Shown here in pieces: positions 1-12,289 of a DNA stretch of 64,000 nucleotides (position 1 is the stretch's first letter; the number at the start of each line of letters is the position of its first letter). Under the pieces are notes generated by a model that saw only the letters and a list, made by a program, of their open reading frames with translations, ran no database searches and had not been told where the DNA came from. Made by a program: the position numbers and the translations under genes. Source of the stretch: Dolomedes plantarius. Its lineage: Eukaryota > Arthropoda > Arachnida > Araneae > Dolomedidae. The stretch lies in assembly GCA_907164885.2 (NCBI GenBank), contig OU015497.1:73014898-73078897 (forward strand), written 5' to 3'.

Positions 1-2905
1 TTTAGAGTAATGATAAAACTCAGTTACATATAAACTAAAAATTAAATGTGTCTTAAAATGGTGACCAACAAAATAAGTTGTGTAATTTTTTATAGTTGAG
101 TTACCTGAACTACCTTTAATCATTTCATAAATAATGTTATAATGAAGATACTGTATTTAATTAAATGTGCCTAAAAAGGAAATACGAAATTATTTGTCAA
201 AACTCTGGTGCAACTTAATTTGTAACACAAATTAAATGTATTAAAAAAACTTTCTTGGCTCTATCTCCTGACATTTACATAGTTATATTTACCGTCTAAT
301 CATCTATACATAAAACATATTGTTATAGTAATATAAATATTCCCTCCATTATAAAATGCAAATAGTTGAATGGTCCAAGAGAAATAATGTTTGTTCATGT
401 TTTCATATTTTTTCTTTGGTATCAGATCATCTCCATATTTTATAAAAAGATATATATTTTGGAATAAAATATGTCAAGCCTAACAATCGTCGATCTAATT
501 TCACAGTCTTAATGAAAAACAGATATTTGATAAAAAAATATTTAAAATTACATAAAGCATAAGAATATTATTTTACTCAAGTACATCTTAATCCATATGC
601 AAATAAATGAACAGTATGTTTGATCCTAAAAGCAAATTAAAGATAGTGTTAAAATACAAAAACTTCGAAGTAAGGAAAAGAGTCAGACTTTAAATCTTTC
701 AAATATTGGACTTTTATAAAATCTTTCATAAATTGGAACTTTTTAAAATCTTTTATAAATTGGAATAACTTGAAGGTTTAAAAAATTTTAATGAAAATTT
801 TTACCTTAATTTTAAGGTGTGTTATAAGAAATTTTGAGCTCTCGGTATAATACGTTTCAGTTTTCACTTTAAATGAATACTTGTTTTCAAATTAATCTCA
901 CGAAGTTTATTTCCATGAAATTTTCTTTGGACTTTGTCTATGCCACTATAGATTGAATATCTAAACATCGACACTAGTTTTTAAAATCATAGGAAAAATT
1001 AATCTTCCTTCAATAAACGCTGAATATCTTTTATTATTGCATTCTAGAAAAAAACACAAAATAGGCTCATACGTGAAGGAAATCCTTGCGTAGCATTACT
1101 TTTTTACTTTTAAAATGGTTATTGTAAGGTCAATTGAACCAGTTATAAAAGTTCTAATTTTTTTAAAAATTTTTGTTTAATTGAGCAGCAAATGTTGATC
1201 ATACCGGAATGTAATCTCTTACCGTAAAAGTAGGATATAACTTCTATTTAATTTATTCTTTTATTCCATATGTTTAGTCTGAAAAATATACTAAATTAAA
1301 TCTAAGATGAAAAAACGCTTTATCTATTTATGATAATTTAATTAGTATATAAGAAAATCACAAGTATCCAATCACGTTTGTAAAACACTCTACATCGGCA
1401 CTCCGATTTAACTTTTTTTTGACAGAACTAGCAATAAACAAAAGCGCATGCAGTGGGAATTCCTGAAATAGAAAAGTAAAAGAGCAAAATGCCAGGAAAT
1501 TAAAAGAAAACTTTAAAGCGGAGCTAATCAAAACACAAACAGAACTACATTCTAAATATCTAAACACACAAAAATGTGTGTGCATTGAATAATTAAAATT
1601 TTCATTTACTTTATCTGGTTTAGGAATATTTTTCCGGATTACAGTTTCTATTTAAATTGCATATAGAGAAATCTCTATCTCCTAGAAACATTGGAAAAGG
1701 GTACGATAAAGAAATACTATGCACAAATTTAAGAAATCTGGTTCTTACTCAACATCTCCAAGAATTTATTCCTGATTTCAGCCTATTTAATGTTGCGTTG
1801 AAAGAATGAAATTCTCTGTAGCATATGAGCTGTCAAAAAATGAAAATTTCATTGAATCAAAAAATTTTTAATTTCTGGTCTCCCATAATAGCAATTAAAA
1901 ATCATAAAAGTGTTAAAAAAACAGTGATAGATACAACGTGTTGTTAAGTTGTTTCATGCGTATGTGAACAAATGCACGAAGAAAATCAACACCATTACAT
2001 CGTTTTCTATCACGTCTATCCATTGAATCATAATTTTCCGAGATTAGTTCAACCTACTTTCAAAGTAATTATATTCTTTCAGACAAATTGCATTCCGTGT
2101 GTTAAACACAGAAGTAGGGAGGATTCCTAAATTTCATACTAGTACTTATGAAGTTTATACAAAAACTGCACACACATGTTTCCTTCTTCAGCATTTTTCC
2201 TTTTTTAATCGCATCTGAACAGTATAATGTTCATTAAACAAGAAACTGTTATCTGAATCTTATTTGCTTACCAGTTTCAAAACAAAATCTTCAAAGACGT
2301 TTCTGTGTTTAATTTTTTGTAACTAAGCTTGTTAAAAGTATTTTAAAATCTTGAAACAACGCGTTTTTAAACTGCTTGATTATTTGTGGTAGAGACTAAA
2401 CAAACCCCTCCTTGAAAGAAACTTTCACGCATTTTCTATAATTCTAGGCTTCAGTATCCTGAAATAATTATGGTAAGTAATCACGTGCAATTATGATTAC
2501 TAATTACTGGGACGACTTGCATACAAAACAAAAAAGGAAAGAGAAAGCGTTATCATTGCCAATGTTATCGATTGACTCTTCCTTTGCTTCTTTCTATAAA
2601 ATATACGCAAAAATACATGAAAAGACCAATTTTAAACAACCTGGGTAAAAGCAATATACACATATACGGTGGTAAATGCAGAAATACGGTAAAGGAAGAT
2701 TAATAAATTCTAAAATTCCATAATCTTCAAACAAATTAAATATGCTGTATAGGGAAAAAGTTGAAAAACGCATTATGTGGATTTAAAATTCAATATTACA
2801 GGAGATTAATTATAGCTATATCTGATGAAAGAAACCATTAGCGTAAAAATATTACTTGCGAAAATCTTGCGGATAATTATTATAATTTAAATGATAAAGA
2901 AGCTT

Positions 2906-2907
<2 letters not shown>
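1..2907. other. AT-rich stretch without recognisable genes
   Basis: All open frames here are short and have no recognisable motif. Only local low-complexity AT runs are seen, including a small ~27-bp unit repeated about twice at 706-766. I see no exon, RNA gene or mobile-element signature. Confidence 0.7.

Positions 2908-2954
<47 letters not shown>
2908..2954. repeat. (TA)n microsatellite
   Basis: A pure TA dinucleotide run of about 23 units that abuts the outer end of the first Tc1-like element. Confidence 0.95.
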
Positions 2955-2955
<1 letters not shown>

Positions 2956-4027
2956 TACTGGCCATTATGATTTCAACACCAGGAAGGAAAGCAAATAACA
3001 AAAATTTTCTTATTTTATGTATACTGCATCGTAGGAAGAAAATATAATTAAATTTGTAGGCAATTTGGGAGTATACAGTGTCCGAAATAAGTACACACAG
3101 TTGCCGTCTCCGGTAGCTAAAACGGCTCTAACCCGGTTAGGCATCGAGTCGAACTGGGTTTGGATGACAGATGCGGGCAAGTCATTCCATTCTGCTTCAA
3201 GTCTATCCCATACTTCATCAATTGTAGTAGCTGGAGAGCGGTGGCGGCCAAGACTCTCAGCAACTCATGACCAGATTTTTTTCAATGGATGAGAGATGTG
3301 GAGAACGTGCTGCCCAGAGCAACAGTCGGACACCCTCTGTGCCGAAGTAGGTGAGGCCCCAACGGGCAGCATGCGGTCTTGCATTATCTTGTTGAAAGAT
3401 GACGTCTTCGAGGCGTCCAAGATAGAGCACAGCCATCGGCCACAAGATCTAAGAAATGCAACGCTGGCAGATCAGATTACCGACGACGAGAACAAGAGAT
3501 TTGCGTGTCGTGTGCCCAATGGCTGCCCATGCCATCACATCAAGTGGAGAGCCCGTTTGACGATGTTGAATGCAAACAGGCCACATACGTTCTCGTCGGT
3601 GCCTCCACACACGGATACGTCCATCATGATGCTGGTCGCAGAACGAGGACTCGTCTAAAAAGACGACGTGGTGCTACTCCCGTATCCAGTTTTGTCTTAG
3701 GGCGCACCACTGTCGCCGTGCTACTCTATGCTGCAGTGTCAAGGGAAGCCGCAATAATGGTTACCGTGCAAACATTCCGTGCTACTCCAGACGTCATCGC
3801 ACTGTCCGTGCGGATACTTGCCGTGCTGCAAGCACACCCATTTCCTGACTCAAGTTCCTTGATGTGGTAGTACGATCCTGCAAGGCCCACCTGACAACAT
3901 GTCTGACGTCTCGGGCGTTAGTGGCGGAAGACTGTTGAGATCCTGCATGGCGTTCAGTATGACCCACCTGAACCCACCGATTCCATATTCTCATGACAGT
4001 CTTTGGATTCCGACCAATGTGAGTAGC
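2955..4027 (-). mobile_element. Decayed Tc1-like DNA transposon, copy 1
   Basis: The element is read on the minus strand. Its transposase remnant fills 3061-4022. The outer end at 2955 reads ACTGGCCATTATGATTTC, which looks like a Tc1-type terminal repeat. The 5' end, including the start of the helix-turn-helix domain, is lost where the long (TA)n array at 4028 begins. The upstream terminal repeat is therefore missing, and the copy is immobile unless acted on in trans at one end only. Confidence 0.8.
3061..4022 (-). pseudogene. Tc1-like transposase pseudogene (DDE/DD34E)
   Basis: Tc1 transposases cut and paste the element at TA sites. Read on the minus strand, the N-terminal part keeps the second DNA-binding helix-turn-helix ([14 protein letters not shown] near 3990). 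The catalytic core shows a first catalytic motif DESS (3640 region), the second as QQDNARPH (about 3385) and the third as SSIEK (about 3270), so all three acidic residues are still visible. An in-frame TAG at 3449-3451 and frame changes break the reading frame. The first ~35 residues are missing at the (TA)n junction. It shows the usual Tc1 arrangement, but it is clearly a dead copy. C-terminal residues continue to about 3061, where the end is uncertain. Confidence 0.85.
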
Positions 4028-4073
4028 ATATATATATACATATATATATATACACACATATATATATACATAT

Positions 4074-4137
<64 letters not shown>

Positions 4138-4149
4138 CATATATATATA

Positions 4150-4239
<90 letters not shown>
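4028..4239. repeat. Long (TA)n array with minor CA/TTTA interruptions
   Basis: About 210 bp of nearly pure TA with a few interruptions. It lies exactly between the two Tc1-like pseudogenes and replaces the 5' end of copy 1. Confidence 0.95.
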
Positions 4240-4242
<3 letters not shown>

Positions 4243-4246
4243 ACAA

Positions 4247-5442
4247 ATGATTAAGTTTGTAGAAAAACAGAAGGAATTTTCCAGAGTTTGATCAATTAAG
4301 TCTTTACGGCATTTGTCGTCCACTGGTGTGAATTCAAGTTCTCCTCCGGCAGGGCATAGACAGATAATGTTCCCGAAATTGTCCTGCTCGATTTCTTGCC
4401 AAATTGTCTCCATCTGTCGTGCTAAACCTGTAACATTTTGGGTTAGTTGGAATCGCCTCCCCATTACGTCTAAAATGTGGTCTATGGGTGAACGATCAGG
4501 TGACCTAAGTGGCCAAGTAAATGTTCGATACGCTTGAAGACAATTTTTAGCAACACGGTATCCGGCTGGCCACTATCTTACTGAAAAGTGAGACCGGCGT
4601 GGCGCAAGAGGAACGGCAACAAAACGGGTCGCAGAATGTTTTCTATGTACTACTGTGCGGTAAGTGTCTCAATAATGATTACCAAAGCGGTGGAGTGAAA
4701 AGAAATCTCCCCCCAGACCATAACGCCCAATTTGGAGCCTGTGTGGCTTGCGATAGTAAAGGCAGTATCCCCAGGCTGTAATGGACGTCTCCTGACACGT
4801 TTTCAGTAGTCGTCAGAGTTGGAAACAGAATTCGTCACAAAATACTATACGGCCCGATTTGGAGCAGTTCCGAGTTGATCGAGGTCATCATCACTATAAT
4901 CGGACTTGACGGTGTACGGGCGTAAAAGCTACGAGGCGTAACGGTCGACGCGAGTGTAGATTACTCTCTCTCGGTCGTCTATGAATGGTCATGTTGGACA
5001 CTTGTGTGCCGGTTACACGTCGCATGGTTGACAACGACGAAATCGGTGTTGTGACAGGTGATCTGACAATGTTTCTACCTTCCCGCTCTATTGTGGTTCT
5101 AGGTAGACAGAAACAGTTCATGAAATCTGCCGTTATTGACCCACTCTTGACAACATCGTCCAATCGCTGTACTGTTTCGATCCAGATATCGGGCGATTCT
5201 TCGATTTCCCCAACTAGCTTCTTTCAGTCCGATGACACGACCTCTTTCAAACTCTGAAACATGCTTGTAATGACCATGAAACCTCCGAGGCATTGTTATA
5301 GTCGACGTAGGATATTCGCAGTCGAAATGTAACAGAAATTTTTAACAACAGATTGAGATTTGCTCCTTACATACACCTGCTGGATTGCGATGCCCTGGAG
5401 CCCCCGTTATTCATTTGTTGGACACGAAATTTTAATCACTTG
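4247..5442 (-). mobile_element. Decayed Tc1-like DNA transposon, copy 2
   Basis: A second minus-strand Tc1-like copy, different from copy 1. The transposase remnant runs 5293 to about 4260. Sequence near 5420-5442 (GACACGAAATTTTAATCACT) weakly matches the reverse complement of the terminal sequence at 2955. Copy 2 may therefore belong to the same or a related family. The 3' end runs into the (TA)n array. Confidence 0.65.
4260..5293 (-). pseudogene. Tc1-like transposase pseudogene, heavily mutated
   Basis: The start is an ATG at 5293 (MPRRFHGHYKHVSEFERGR...), which is the typical Tc1 beginning with the first helix-turn-helix. The motif ERGRVIGLKEASWGNRRIAR is the DNA-binding helix. A second piece at 5080-4890 carries the RRPLRLVAFTPVHRQVRL segment that links the DNA-binding and catalytic domains. 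The C-terminal piece at 4464-4300 has MGRRFQ and METIWQEI. Several stops and frameshifts separate the pieces, and I could not find the second catalytic Asp motif in intact form near 4550. It is non-functional. Confidence 0.75.
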
Positions 5443-5527
5443 CATGTTCTGTCAAACACCTCTGCATGCGGAATTTAATAACAATCGGACAACTGTGTCT
5501 GGTATGTCAATTTTTTTGTTATAGAGA

Positions 5528-5528
<1 letters not shown>

Positions 5529-5579
<51 letters not shown>
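5529..5579. repeat. (TA)n microsatellite
   Basis: Pure TA run of about 25 units, 90 bp beyond the end of Tc1 copy 2. Confidence 0.95.
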
Positions 5580-5582
<3 letters not shown>

Positions 5583-6793
5583 CGAGGGAATGAAAAACTG
5601 CGAAAATTATTGAGTATCGGAAGAATTTTATGTATTTTTATTTTTAACTAACTGGTATACAATATTAATTTACAAAATTTTAAAAGGTATGGAAAGTTTC
5701 TTTCCCAAGCCATTATTTACATTTGGGAATACTGAAAAACATTTTTAAAGAATAAGGAAAACTTTAGGTTACTTGAATTTCAAAGCAACAGAAATCATTT
5801 TTCCTCATACTGGAAAGAGATTTTTCTCTATTAATGTCTTCCATTTTTTATCATTGTTGGTTATAAAGACGTTTGTTTTTGAAATCTGAGTTTAAAATTT
5901 TTTACTAAAGACAGTGTACTTTTTGAAATGTCACATTTGACGCATTTGTTTCATGATTTTTTCATGAAATCCGAGTTGGAATGTGTTGCCGAGTCTAAGA
6001 AAAGAACTCAAGTAATGATCCCCATAAGGTTTATTTATTTGTCTTTCTATTCTCTCTTTTTTAACATATATATAGAAGTTAAAGAAACAAGGACAGAAAT
6101 AAAATTTAAATTCTTAGTACTTTTCTAGAAAAAAGTTTAAAACATTTTTTAAAAAAGGCCACTGTGTTAAAATCCGAAGTTTAGAGAAATTTTGGTAGAA
6201 AATATTACACATTGCATTTACACAATATATGTATCATTAAATGAATCTCAATATTTTCATGCCATAACTTATTTCTGAGTCGTACATAGAAACTCTAAGA
6301 TATGCTCTTAATATACTATATATAATGCAATCTCCTCATTAGACACGAAAGAGTAATTAATACAAATTGTAGAACTTGCTCATTTAATTATTGTCAATTA
6401 TTTCTTAGCACATTTTTCTCACTAATATTGTTTGGAAGAATTTTTTGGAGATGAATTCCTTGGAGTAGCTCTAAAGACTGAAATCAAAGATAATTGTGCT
6501 TATTAGTATTCATTATAGTGTTAATCTCAGATATTGTTTCCTGGAGATGTATAAAATAGCAGTTTTTATCGGGAAAGTTTTGTATGTGTAACCTCTGCCC
6601 TAGAAATTTATTGCAAGTATTCATGCGTAACTAATCTGAGGATTAATGTATTTTAAATGCCTCTTTTTTTATAAAACATACATTTTAAACCCCCTACTAT
6701 GTATATATATATACTTACTAGCTGAAAACTCGCACTTCGCTACGGAGTACATTCAAATTAAATACAACGGTCAGTGTATGCAATTAATGCCAA
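5580..6793. other. AT-rich stretch without recognisable genes
   Basis: No coding or repeat signature stands out. At 6716-6745 the phrase ACTAGCTG...CACTTCGCTACGG resembles a tail motif often seen at the ends of arthropod retroposons. It is too short to assign. Confidence 0.6.

Positions 6794-7274
<481 letters not shown>

Positions 7275-7350
<76 letters not shown>
7275..7350. repeat. (TA)n microsatellite at the transposon boundary
   Basis: Pure TA run ending exactly where the Ginger/KRBA2-like element begins with TGTTAC. Confidence 0.95.
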
Positions 7351-7354
<4 letters not shown>

Positions 7355-7487
7355 ACAGTCAAAACCCGAAATCAGTTCAAAACCCGAATTAACTAGGGAA
7401 AACGCGTTCTAACTGGGAGCGCTAGGGAAAACCCGAATTAACTAGGAAAAACGCGTTCTAACTGAGAGTGTCAGGGAAAACCCGTTT
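7351..7487 (+). repeat. Left terminal inverted repeat of the Ginger-like element
   Basis: Modular sequence with two tandem rounds of GTTCTAACTG and GGGAAAACCCG-type blocks. It is complementary to 9166-9320. Confidence 0.75.
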
Positions 7488-7622
7488 TCCATAGTTAATG
7501 TCGGTTTTGTCCAGTTAGAACCGCTTGAATCTGGATTTGTTGCTTGTGAAATTTTCAAAGCAAGTGCAGTCGTTTAGTTTTATTCTTGCAGGGACGTGCT
7601 TATATTGTTTGATTTATTTACG

Positions 7623-8978
7623 ATGAGTAAAGAAAATGTTAATGCTTTTTGCGCTAAAAATTGGAAAATTATATTTCTGGAACAATTACAGTTATTAAAT
7701 AAAAAACAAAATAACTTTAATGTTATAACAAGTGATGAATACAACACTCTTTTATCAGAGGTTGAAGAAGCCAAATCTGCAGTTAGCACGACTTCTGTTC
7801 AATACCGCAGATTTAAAAGGTCTGACATTCTTGAAATCAGTGGAGTAAAAAAGTTGGTTTCTTCAAATGAACCCATAAAATATTATTTACCAGTTGAAGA
7901 AATTTTTGATGTTATCAAAAGTGCGCATGTGGCCATATGACATAGTGGTAGAGACAGACCCAAAATTGAAACTTCAAGAAAATATGCTAACATATCTACT
8001 GAGATGATACAATTTTTTTATCTATGTGTTAAATATGTCAAAAGAAAAAATAAATAAAAAAAGTAAAGTTTTGGTTTCTAAACCTATTATTCACTCAGAA
8101 TTGAATAGTCGCTGCCAAGTGGATTTGATTGACATGCAATCTCAGGCAGATAATTAATTTAGGTTAATTATGATTTACCAGGACTATTTAACAAAGTTTG
8201 TGTTACTGCGAGCACTTCAGAGCAAAAGAGCGGACGAGGTTGCTTTGCAACTACTTGATATGTTTTTGACATTTGGGGCTCCTTGTATATTGCATTCTGA
8301 TAATGGAAGAGAGTTTGTAAATTCCGTTATAGAGCAGTTATCTACGTATTGGCCAGAATTGAAGATTGTTCATGGGAAGCCCCGTCACAGCTAGTCGCAG
8401 GATTCGGTTGAGAGGGCCAACCAAGACGTAGAAAATATGTTGGCTTCATAGATGAAGATAATCTAACTACAAAGTGGTCCATTGGTCTTCGTTTTGTCCA
8501 ATTCATGAAAAACAGAGCTTTACATTCAGGAATTAAACGATCGCCATAAAATGCAATGTTTGGGATTGAACCAAGATTTGGACTAACAACCTCAACCTTG
8601 CTATCCGATATTATAAAAAATATCCAAAACGAGGATGAACTTCAGAAAATTTTCGAGAGCATTAATGCAGAAGAGCCATGCAAAGAAACTGAACAAGAAC
8701 AATCAGGGGAGTATATGCTTGCTAGTAAGTCGACCAACATTTTTCTAATTAGAAAGGAAGCCAAAGAAAATTTAATAAAACAAGCCAAACGGATGAAAAA
8801 GATCTCCGATGCAACACATCCTGAAGTTGATATTGGAGGTAATGTTGTTGTTCCCATTCCATATGTTGATAGAGCAAAAGCGGACTTGCGAAATCTCATC
8901 GGTGTAGTGCTTGAAAAAATAAAGACAGCCTGTACAAAATTGGTACGAAAGATGGAGTTCTTTGCCTTGTCGAAATAA
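7623..8978 (+). pseudogene. KRBA2/Ginger-like integrase transposase pseudogene
   Basis: The start is an ATG at 7623 (MSKENVNAFC...). The N-terminal domain at 7623-7937 ends with a YYLPVEEIFDVIKSAHV segment, which in this family precedes the zinc-binding HHCC region. The integrase core follows: QVDLIDMQ (about 8120) holds the first Asp, HSDNGREF (about 8298) the second Asp, and DSVERANQD (about 8403) the Glu, so the DDE triad can still be seen. The phrase VHGKPRHS is characteristic of KRBA2-like proteins. Stop codons at 7938 (TGA), 8155 (TAA) and 8392 (TAG), plus an internal frame change, break it. The tail at 8556-8978 (MFGIEPRFGL...) remains open for 140 codons. It is non-functional as it stands. 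Confidence 0.8.
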
Positions 8979-9165
8979 GTAATTCGTAATAACGGTACTG
9001 TGTTAAACATTATCTAAATAAAGTATTTTTTTCTTCAATGATAGTAAAATAGTGTTTGAAGAAAGAACCTAAGTATAGTTTGATTTAAATTAGAACTTGT
9101 TATATAACATATTGTTGAAATAATACAATAATTTTAGATAGATACAAATAATATTGTCTAACAAA

Positions 9166-9320
9166 TCAGTCAAAGCCCGAATAAAACGAGTTTTCCCTAG
9201 CTCTGTTAGTTAGAACGCTTATTTCCTAGTTAATTCGGGTTTTCTCTAGCGCTCTCAGTTAGAACGCGTTTTGCCTAGTTAATTCGGGTTCAAAATAAAT
9301 CGGGTTCAAATAATTTTTAT
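9166..9320 (-). repeat. Right terminal inverted repeat of the Ginger-like element
   Basis: This is the inverted counterpart of 7351-7487. It includes CTAGTTAATTCGGGTT twice and GTTAGAACGCG blocks. The last bases do not match TGTAACA well, so the exact end is uncertain. Confidence 0.7.
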
Positions 9321-9324
9321 TATA

Positions 9325-11304
9325 AAAAAATAATGGCTTGGTTGTGCCTGTTTCTGTCTGTAGAGATGTTCAAAATCTGGAGAAATGGTAGTAATCTTCA
9401 AATGAATTTGAGGTTACGCATCTAAGGCGTTTCTATATTTAGTTTTTGTGCTAACATATGTCGAAAAAGCTCGTTCGCTAAGGTATGTAGTAACAAATAT
9501 CATGATCATTTCCACATCCCGATCAGACACTTCCGGATATTCTTTGTAAAAATCCAACCAAAAATTAAATAATTCTTCTGGTTCAAATTTCGCCTTCAAC
9601 GTGTAATCTTTTGATATTTCAATCAATTGTTATTTTTCTTTTAACGGCAGATCATTATATCCTTCTAAATAAAAATTTGTAAATGGATTTTGAATCTACA
9701 TATATGACTATTCAGTTGACGGAAAATAATCTCTAAAAGTTTTCTACAAATGGGATAAATGTTCTACAATCAATTTTTGAATGGCGCTGTTAAGAAAAAG
9801 CTCGTTTGATGCCAAAAAATCATTCAGTTTTTGAAGACATTGCAAATCGTTTCATTTTACATATGATTTCCATAGATCGAGCTTCGAAATCATTGCTTCA
9901 ATTTTGTTATTAGCTTTCAAAATATTTGTTGTTGTTCCTTGCAATGAAATATTCATTTCATTCAAACTGGAAAAAATGTCAGCAAAATATGCCATACTTT
10001 GCATCTAATTTTTGTCGTTTAATTTATCCGCAAGTACATGTTTATACTCAATTAAAAAAATTCTTATTTTATCTTTCAGTTCGTAGAATCGATTTAGAAC
10101 TTTTCCACGAGATAGCCATCGTACCTCTGTGTGCAAAATCAATGTCTTACGCTCACTAGATAGTTCCTCACAAAGTAGTTTTAATAACCGGGAATTTAAA
10201 TCTCTTGATTTGATGTAATTGACAATCTTAACTACATTATCAAGAACATCTTTCAAATCATTGGGCATTCGTTTAATTGAAAGAGCATGACGATAGAGGC
10301 AACAATGAAAATGTTGTAGGTGACTAGCTATTGCTTTTATTCGCGATATTGCATCTTTATTTACCCCGAGCAACGATTTTGCACCATCGGTGCAAATATG
10401 AAAGCATGAATCCCACGATAATTTATGCTTTTTCATATAGGCGTTGCTCGTTTCAAAAATTTGTTCACCTGTAGTCTTACCTGGAAAGGGTGTACACATG
10501 AGTAATTTCTCGTAAACTGTTGAGTCGAAAACATAATGTACAAGAACATTTAATACTTCCAAACCAGCAACATCGGTAGACTCGTCTAATTGTAATGTAA
10601 ATCCATGTGGAGATTTTTTTAATCGACATATTAATTCTTTCTCACAAAAATCTTATAGATATTTAATACGTCTAGCAACAGTTGTATCAGAAAGTGGAAC
10701 ACTATCAATCTCTTTTGCAAATTTTCCTCCAATTTTGCACATAATTAAATTTTTAGCACAAGGTTTCATTAATTTTTCTCCAATCGCGTAAGATTCTCCT
10801 GCTTTACCAATTCGATAACTAATGCGGCAGGAGGCTTCCAATGATGCCTTGTTATCATTCAACATATATTTTGAAAATTTCTGCCCTCTTCTTAAGCTCG
10901 TCCTTCTTAAGCTCTCCTTAAGCTCGTCCCGTTTTCATTTAAAATATTCAATGTTTTTATCTTTTAATTGTGGATGTATCGTCTTTAAATGTCTTTGAAA
11001 TTTTGCTGGATTTAATCTACTATTAGTCACTTCCTTTTCACATTCGACACACAATCCATTTGGTTCATTTTCATTGCCAGTCCAATAAAATCCGCAGTTT
11101 AAATAAGAGTCATCGTATTTGCGTTTTTTTATGAATATTTACTGTCGAAGGAACTTCCTTGTCGGTGTTATGTCTTTTTTTTATAGAGAGAAGTCCAGAA
11201 GTCGAACGTTCAGAAATGGTTTGATTTCAAACATTAGTTCCGGTTTCCGTAATTTCTTCATTATAATTATCTTTTAATTTTCCGGTCTTCAACCTTTTAT
11301 CCAT
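9325..11304 (-). pseudogene. hAT transposase pseudogene, ZBED5/SCAND3-like
   Basis: The start is an ATG at 11304 (MDKRLKTGK), a common start in this family. A BED-type zinc finger follows at about 11110-10940, with LCVECEKE and FQRHLKTIHP giving the Cys2-His2-like pattern. The middle pieces at 10865-10653 (MLNDNKASLEASCRISYRIG) and 10562-10005 (CTDGAKSLLGV, HCCLYRHAL, VRWLSRGKVLNRFYELK) match the hAT catalytic region of ZBED5-like proteins. The C-terminal dimerisation segment at 9626-9414 reads TTYLSERAFSTY and KTKYRNALDA. After a stop at 9414, homologous-looking residues continue in frame (PDFEHL, KQAQPSH) to about 9330. Multiple stops and frameshifts make it non-functional. The pseudogene predates the LINE insertion in its 5' terminus. 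Confidence 0.85.
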
Positions 11305-11946
11305 TATATTTTTGGAAACAAATTCCTATAAAATAATTAATAAATAATAATTCATAAATTATAAAGAAAATTATTCTCTTTATAGAAAATGTTTTTGTCG
11401 AAATTGTACTTGAGCCAATTTTTATGTAATTACAATTTGCAACAAAAGTTAAAACTCTATTATAAATCAAACAGTTATTTTTTCCATTCAAAGTTTCGGT
11501 TTTCTTTCCGAATTTTAAAAAAAATAACGATTTCTTTCAGGTTTTTCTCCGAATTTTGATAAAGGACAATTTTTTGTATTACCCTTTCTTGTTATAGAAA
11601 AACAAAACAACAAACAAACGATATAAAATTATGTCTAATTTAAAAAATTACGATACCTTTTCTTTGAAAATCAGATAGTAATTCACCTCACAAATAGCTT
11701 TTATAAATATGAATTTCAGTTGTTTACCTTTAGTAGCAGTTAATCTGTAAAAGTTGTATTTGGCCTCAAGGCAATAAATCGAGATGCTCGCTACAAGGTA
11801 AATCAGAACTGAACAACGATGCTTTGTCCCCCTTCATGCGCAGCAGACCAGCCCCTACCACATTGTGCTCCACCGGTACACTGGTACGGGTAAATAATTA
11901 AAAAGCGTCATGGAATCCCTTATAATGTTCCTCCGAACCCTGGGGT
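11305..11946 (-). other. hAT 5' untranslated and subterminal region
   Basis: This is non-coding sequence between the hAT start codon and the LINE insertion point. Near 11920-11946 the phrases CCGAACCCTGGGGTTCC form the subterminal region that joins, across the LINE, with GTTGGAAACCACTG at 21792-21805. Confidence 0.65.
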
Positions 11947-11960
11947 TCCGTGGAACACAG
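11947..11960. repeat. Target-site duplication, left copy (14 bp)
   Basis: TCCGTGGAACACAG. It is identical to 21778-21791 and brackets the LINE. Confidence 0.85.
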
Positions 11961-11965
11961 AAAAT

Positions 11966-12012
11966 GCCCACGCTCCCGGCGAACCCCGCAGGGTTTATCG
12001 CCGCCCGTGGGC
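11966..12012. other. Nested GC-rich stem-loop at the LINE 3' end
   Basis: Three stacked stems are visible: GCCCACG (11966-11972) with CGTGGGC (12006-12012); CGGCGA (11977-11982) with TCGCCG (11998-12003); and ACCC (11983-11986) with GGGT (11991-11994) inside. It lies only five bases from the 3' insertion boundary of the LINE, in a window that is otherwise very AT-rich. Some LINE reverse transcriptases recognise 3' stem-loops of their own RNA. That role here is inference. Confidence 0.7.
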
Positions 12013-12289
12013 CCAGGGGAAGCGGAGAGTAGCTCCATCCACCACCAGCGCAAACCCAGCCTCAGGACCAGGCCCGCGCGAACCAGACGAGGTCCAAAGA
12101 CCCTAACTTTATTAATAAATTTATTTTACATAGCATACATATTGATCCAACAAAGGATGCCACAGCATAAATATAAACAAAACAAAGGGAAAACCCTTGT
12201 GAAACAAGACAAAATAACATTACATGAGACCCATTCCTCAATGAGAAATGCAAAAGTAAAAAAAAAAAAGTATATAAATATAATCAAGT
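12013..12289 (-). other. LINE 3' terminal region with polyadenylation-like signal
   Basis: In the sense (minus) direction, AATAAATTTATTAATAAAG (about 12129-12111) contains two AATAAA hexamers. A ~150-base GC-rich tail follows. This fits a 3' UTR terminus. Confidence 0.5.

Larger units (their letters stand above)
7351..9320 (+). mobile_element. KRBA2/Ginger-like integrase-type DNA transposon with long compound TIRs
   Basis: The element begins TGTTACAGTCAAAACCCG at 7351. Its left end (to about 7487) is mirrored by an inverted right end at about 9166-9320. Both ends are made of alternating short modules (GAATTAACTAGG, AACGCGTTCTAACTG, AGGGAAAACCCG) arranged about twice, so these are compound inverted repeats and not simple ones. 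Between them lies an integrase-core (rve-type) pseudogene in the plus direction. DNA transposons that use a gypsy-like integrase are known as Ginger, and KRBA2 is a host gene of that lineage. The right end is degraded near its tip and directly abuts the hAT C-terminus. Confidence 0.75.

Noticed and set aside
3794..4246. Open frames made of repeated Tyr-Ile codons across (TA)n tracts, here and at 6646-6943, 22073-22355, 39074-39352, 40087-40359 and 51844-52086
   Set aside because: They are translations of TA microsatellites. Only the non-repetitive Tc1-like part of the first one was kept.
6716..6745. Retroposon tail motif ACTAGCTG...CTTCGCTACGG
   Set aside because: It is too short and has no upstream coding or structural support.
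9321..9410. hAT 3' terminal inverted repeat next to the Ginger-like element
   Set aside because: No CAGTG-type end could be found between the transposase C-terminus and the Ginger-like terminus. The hAT is treated as 3'-truncated.
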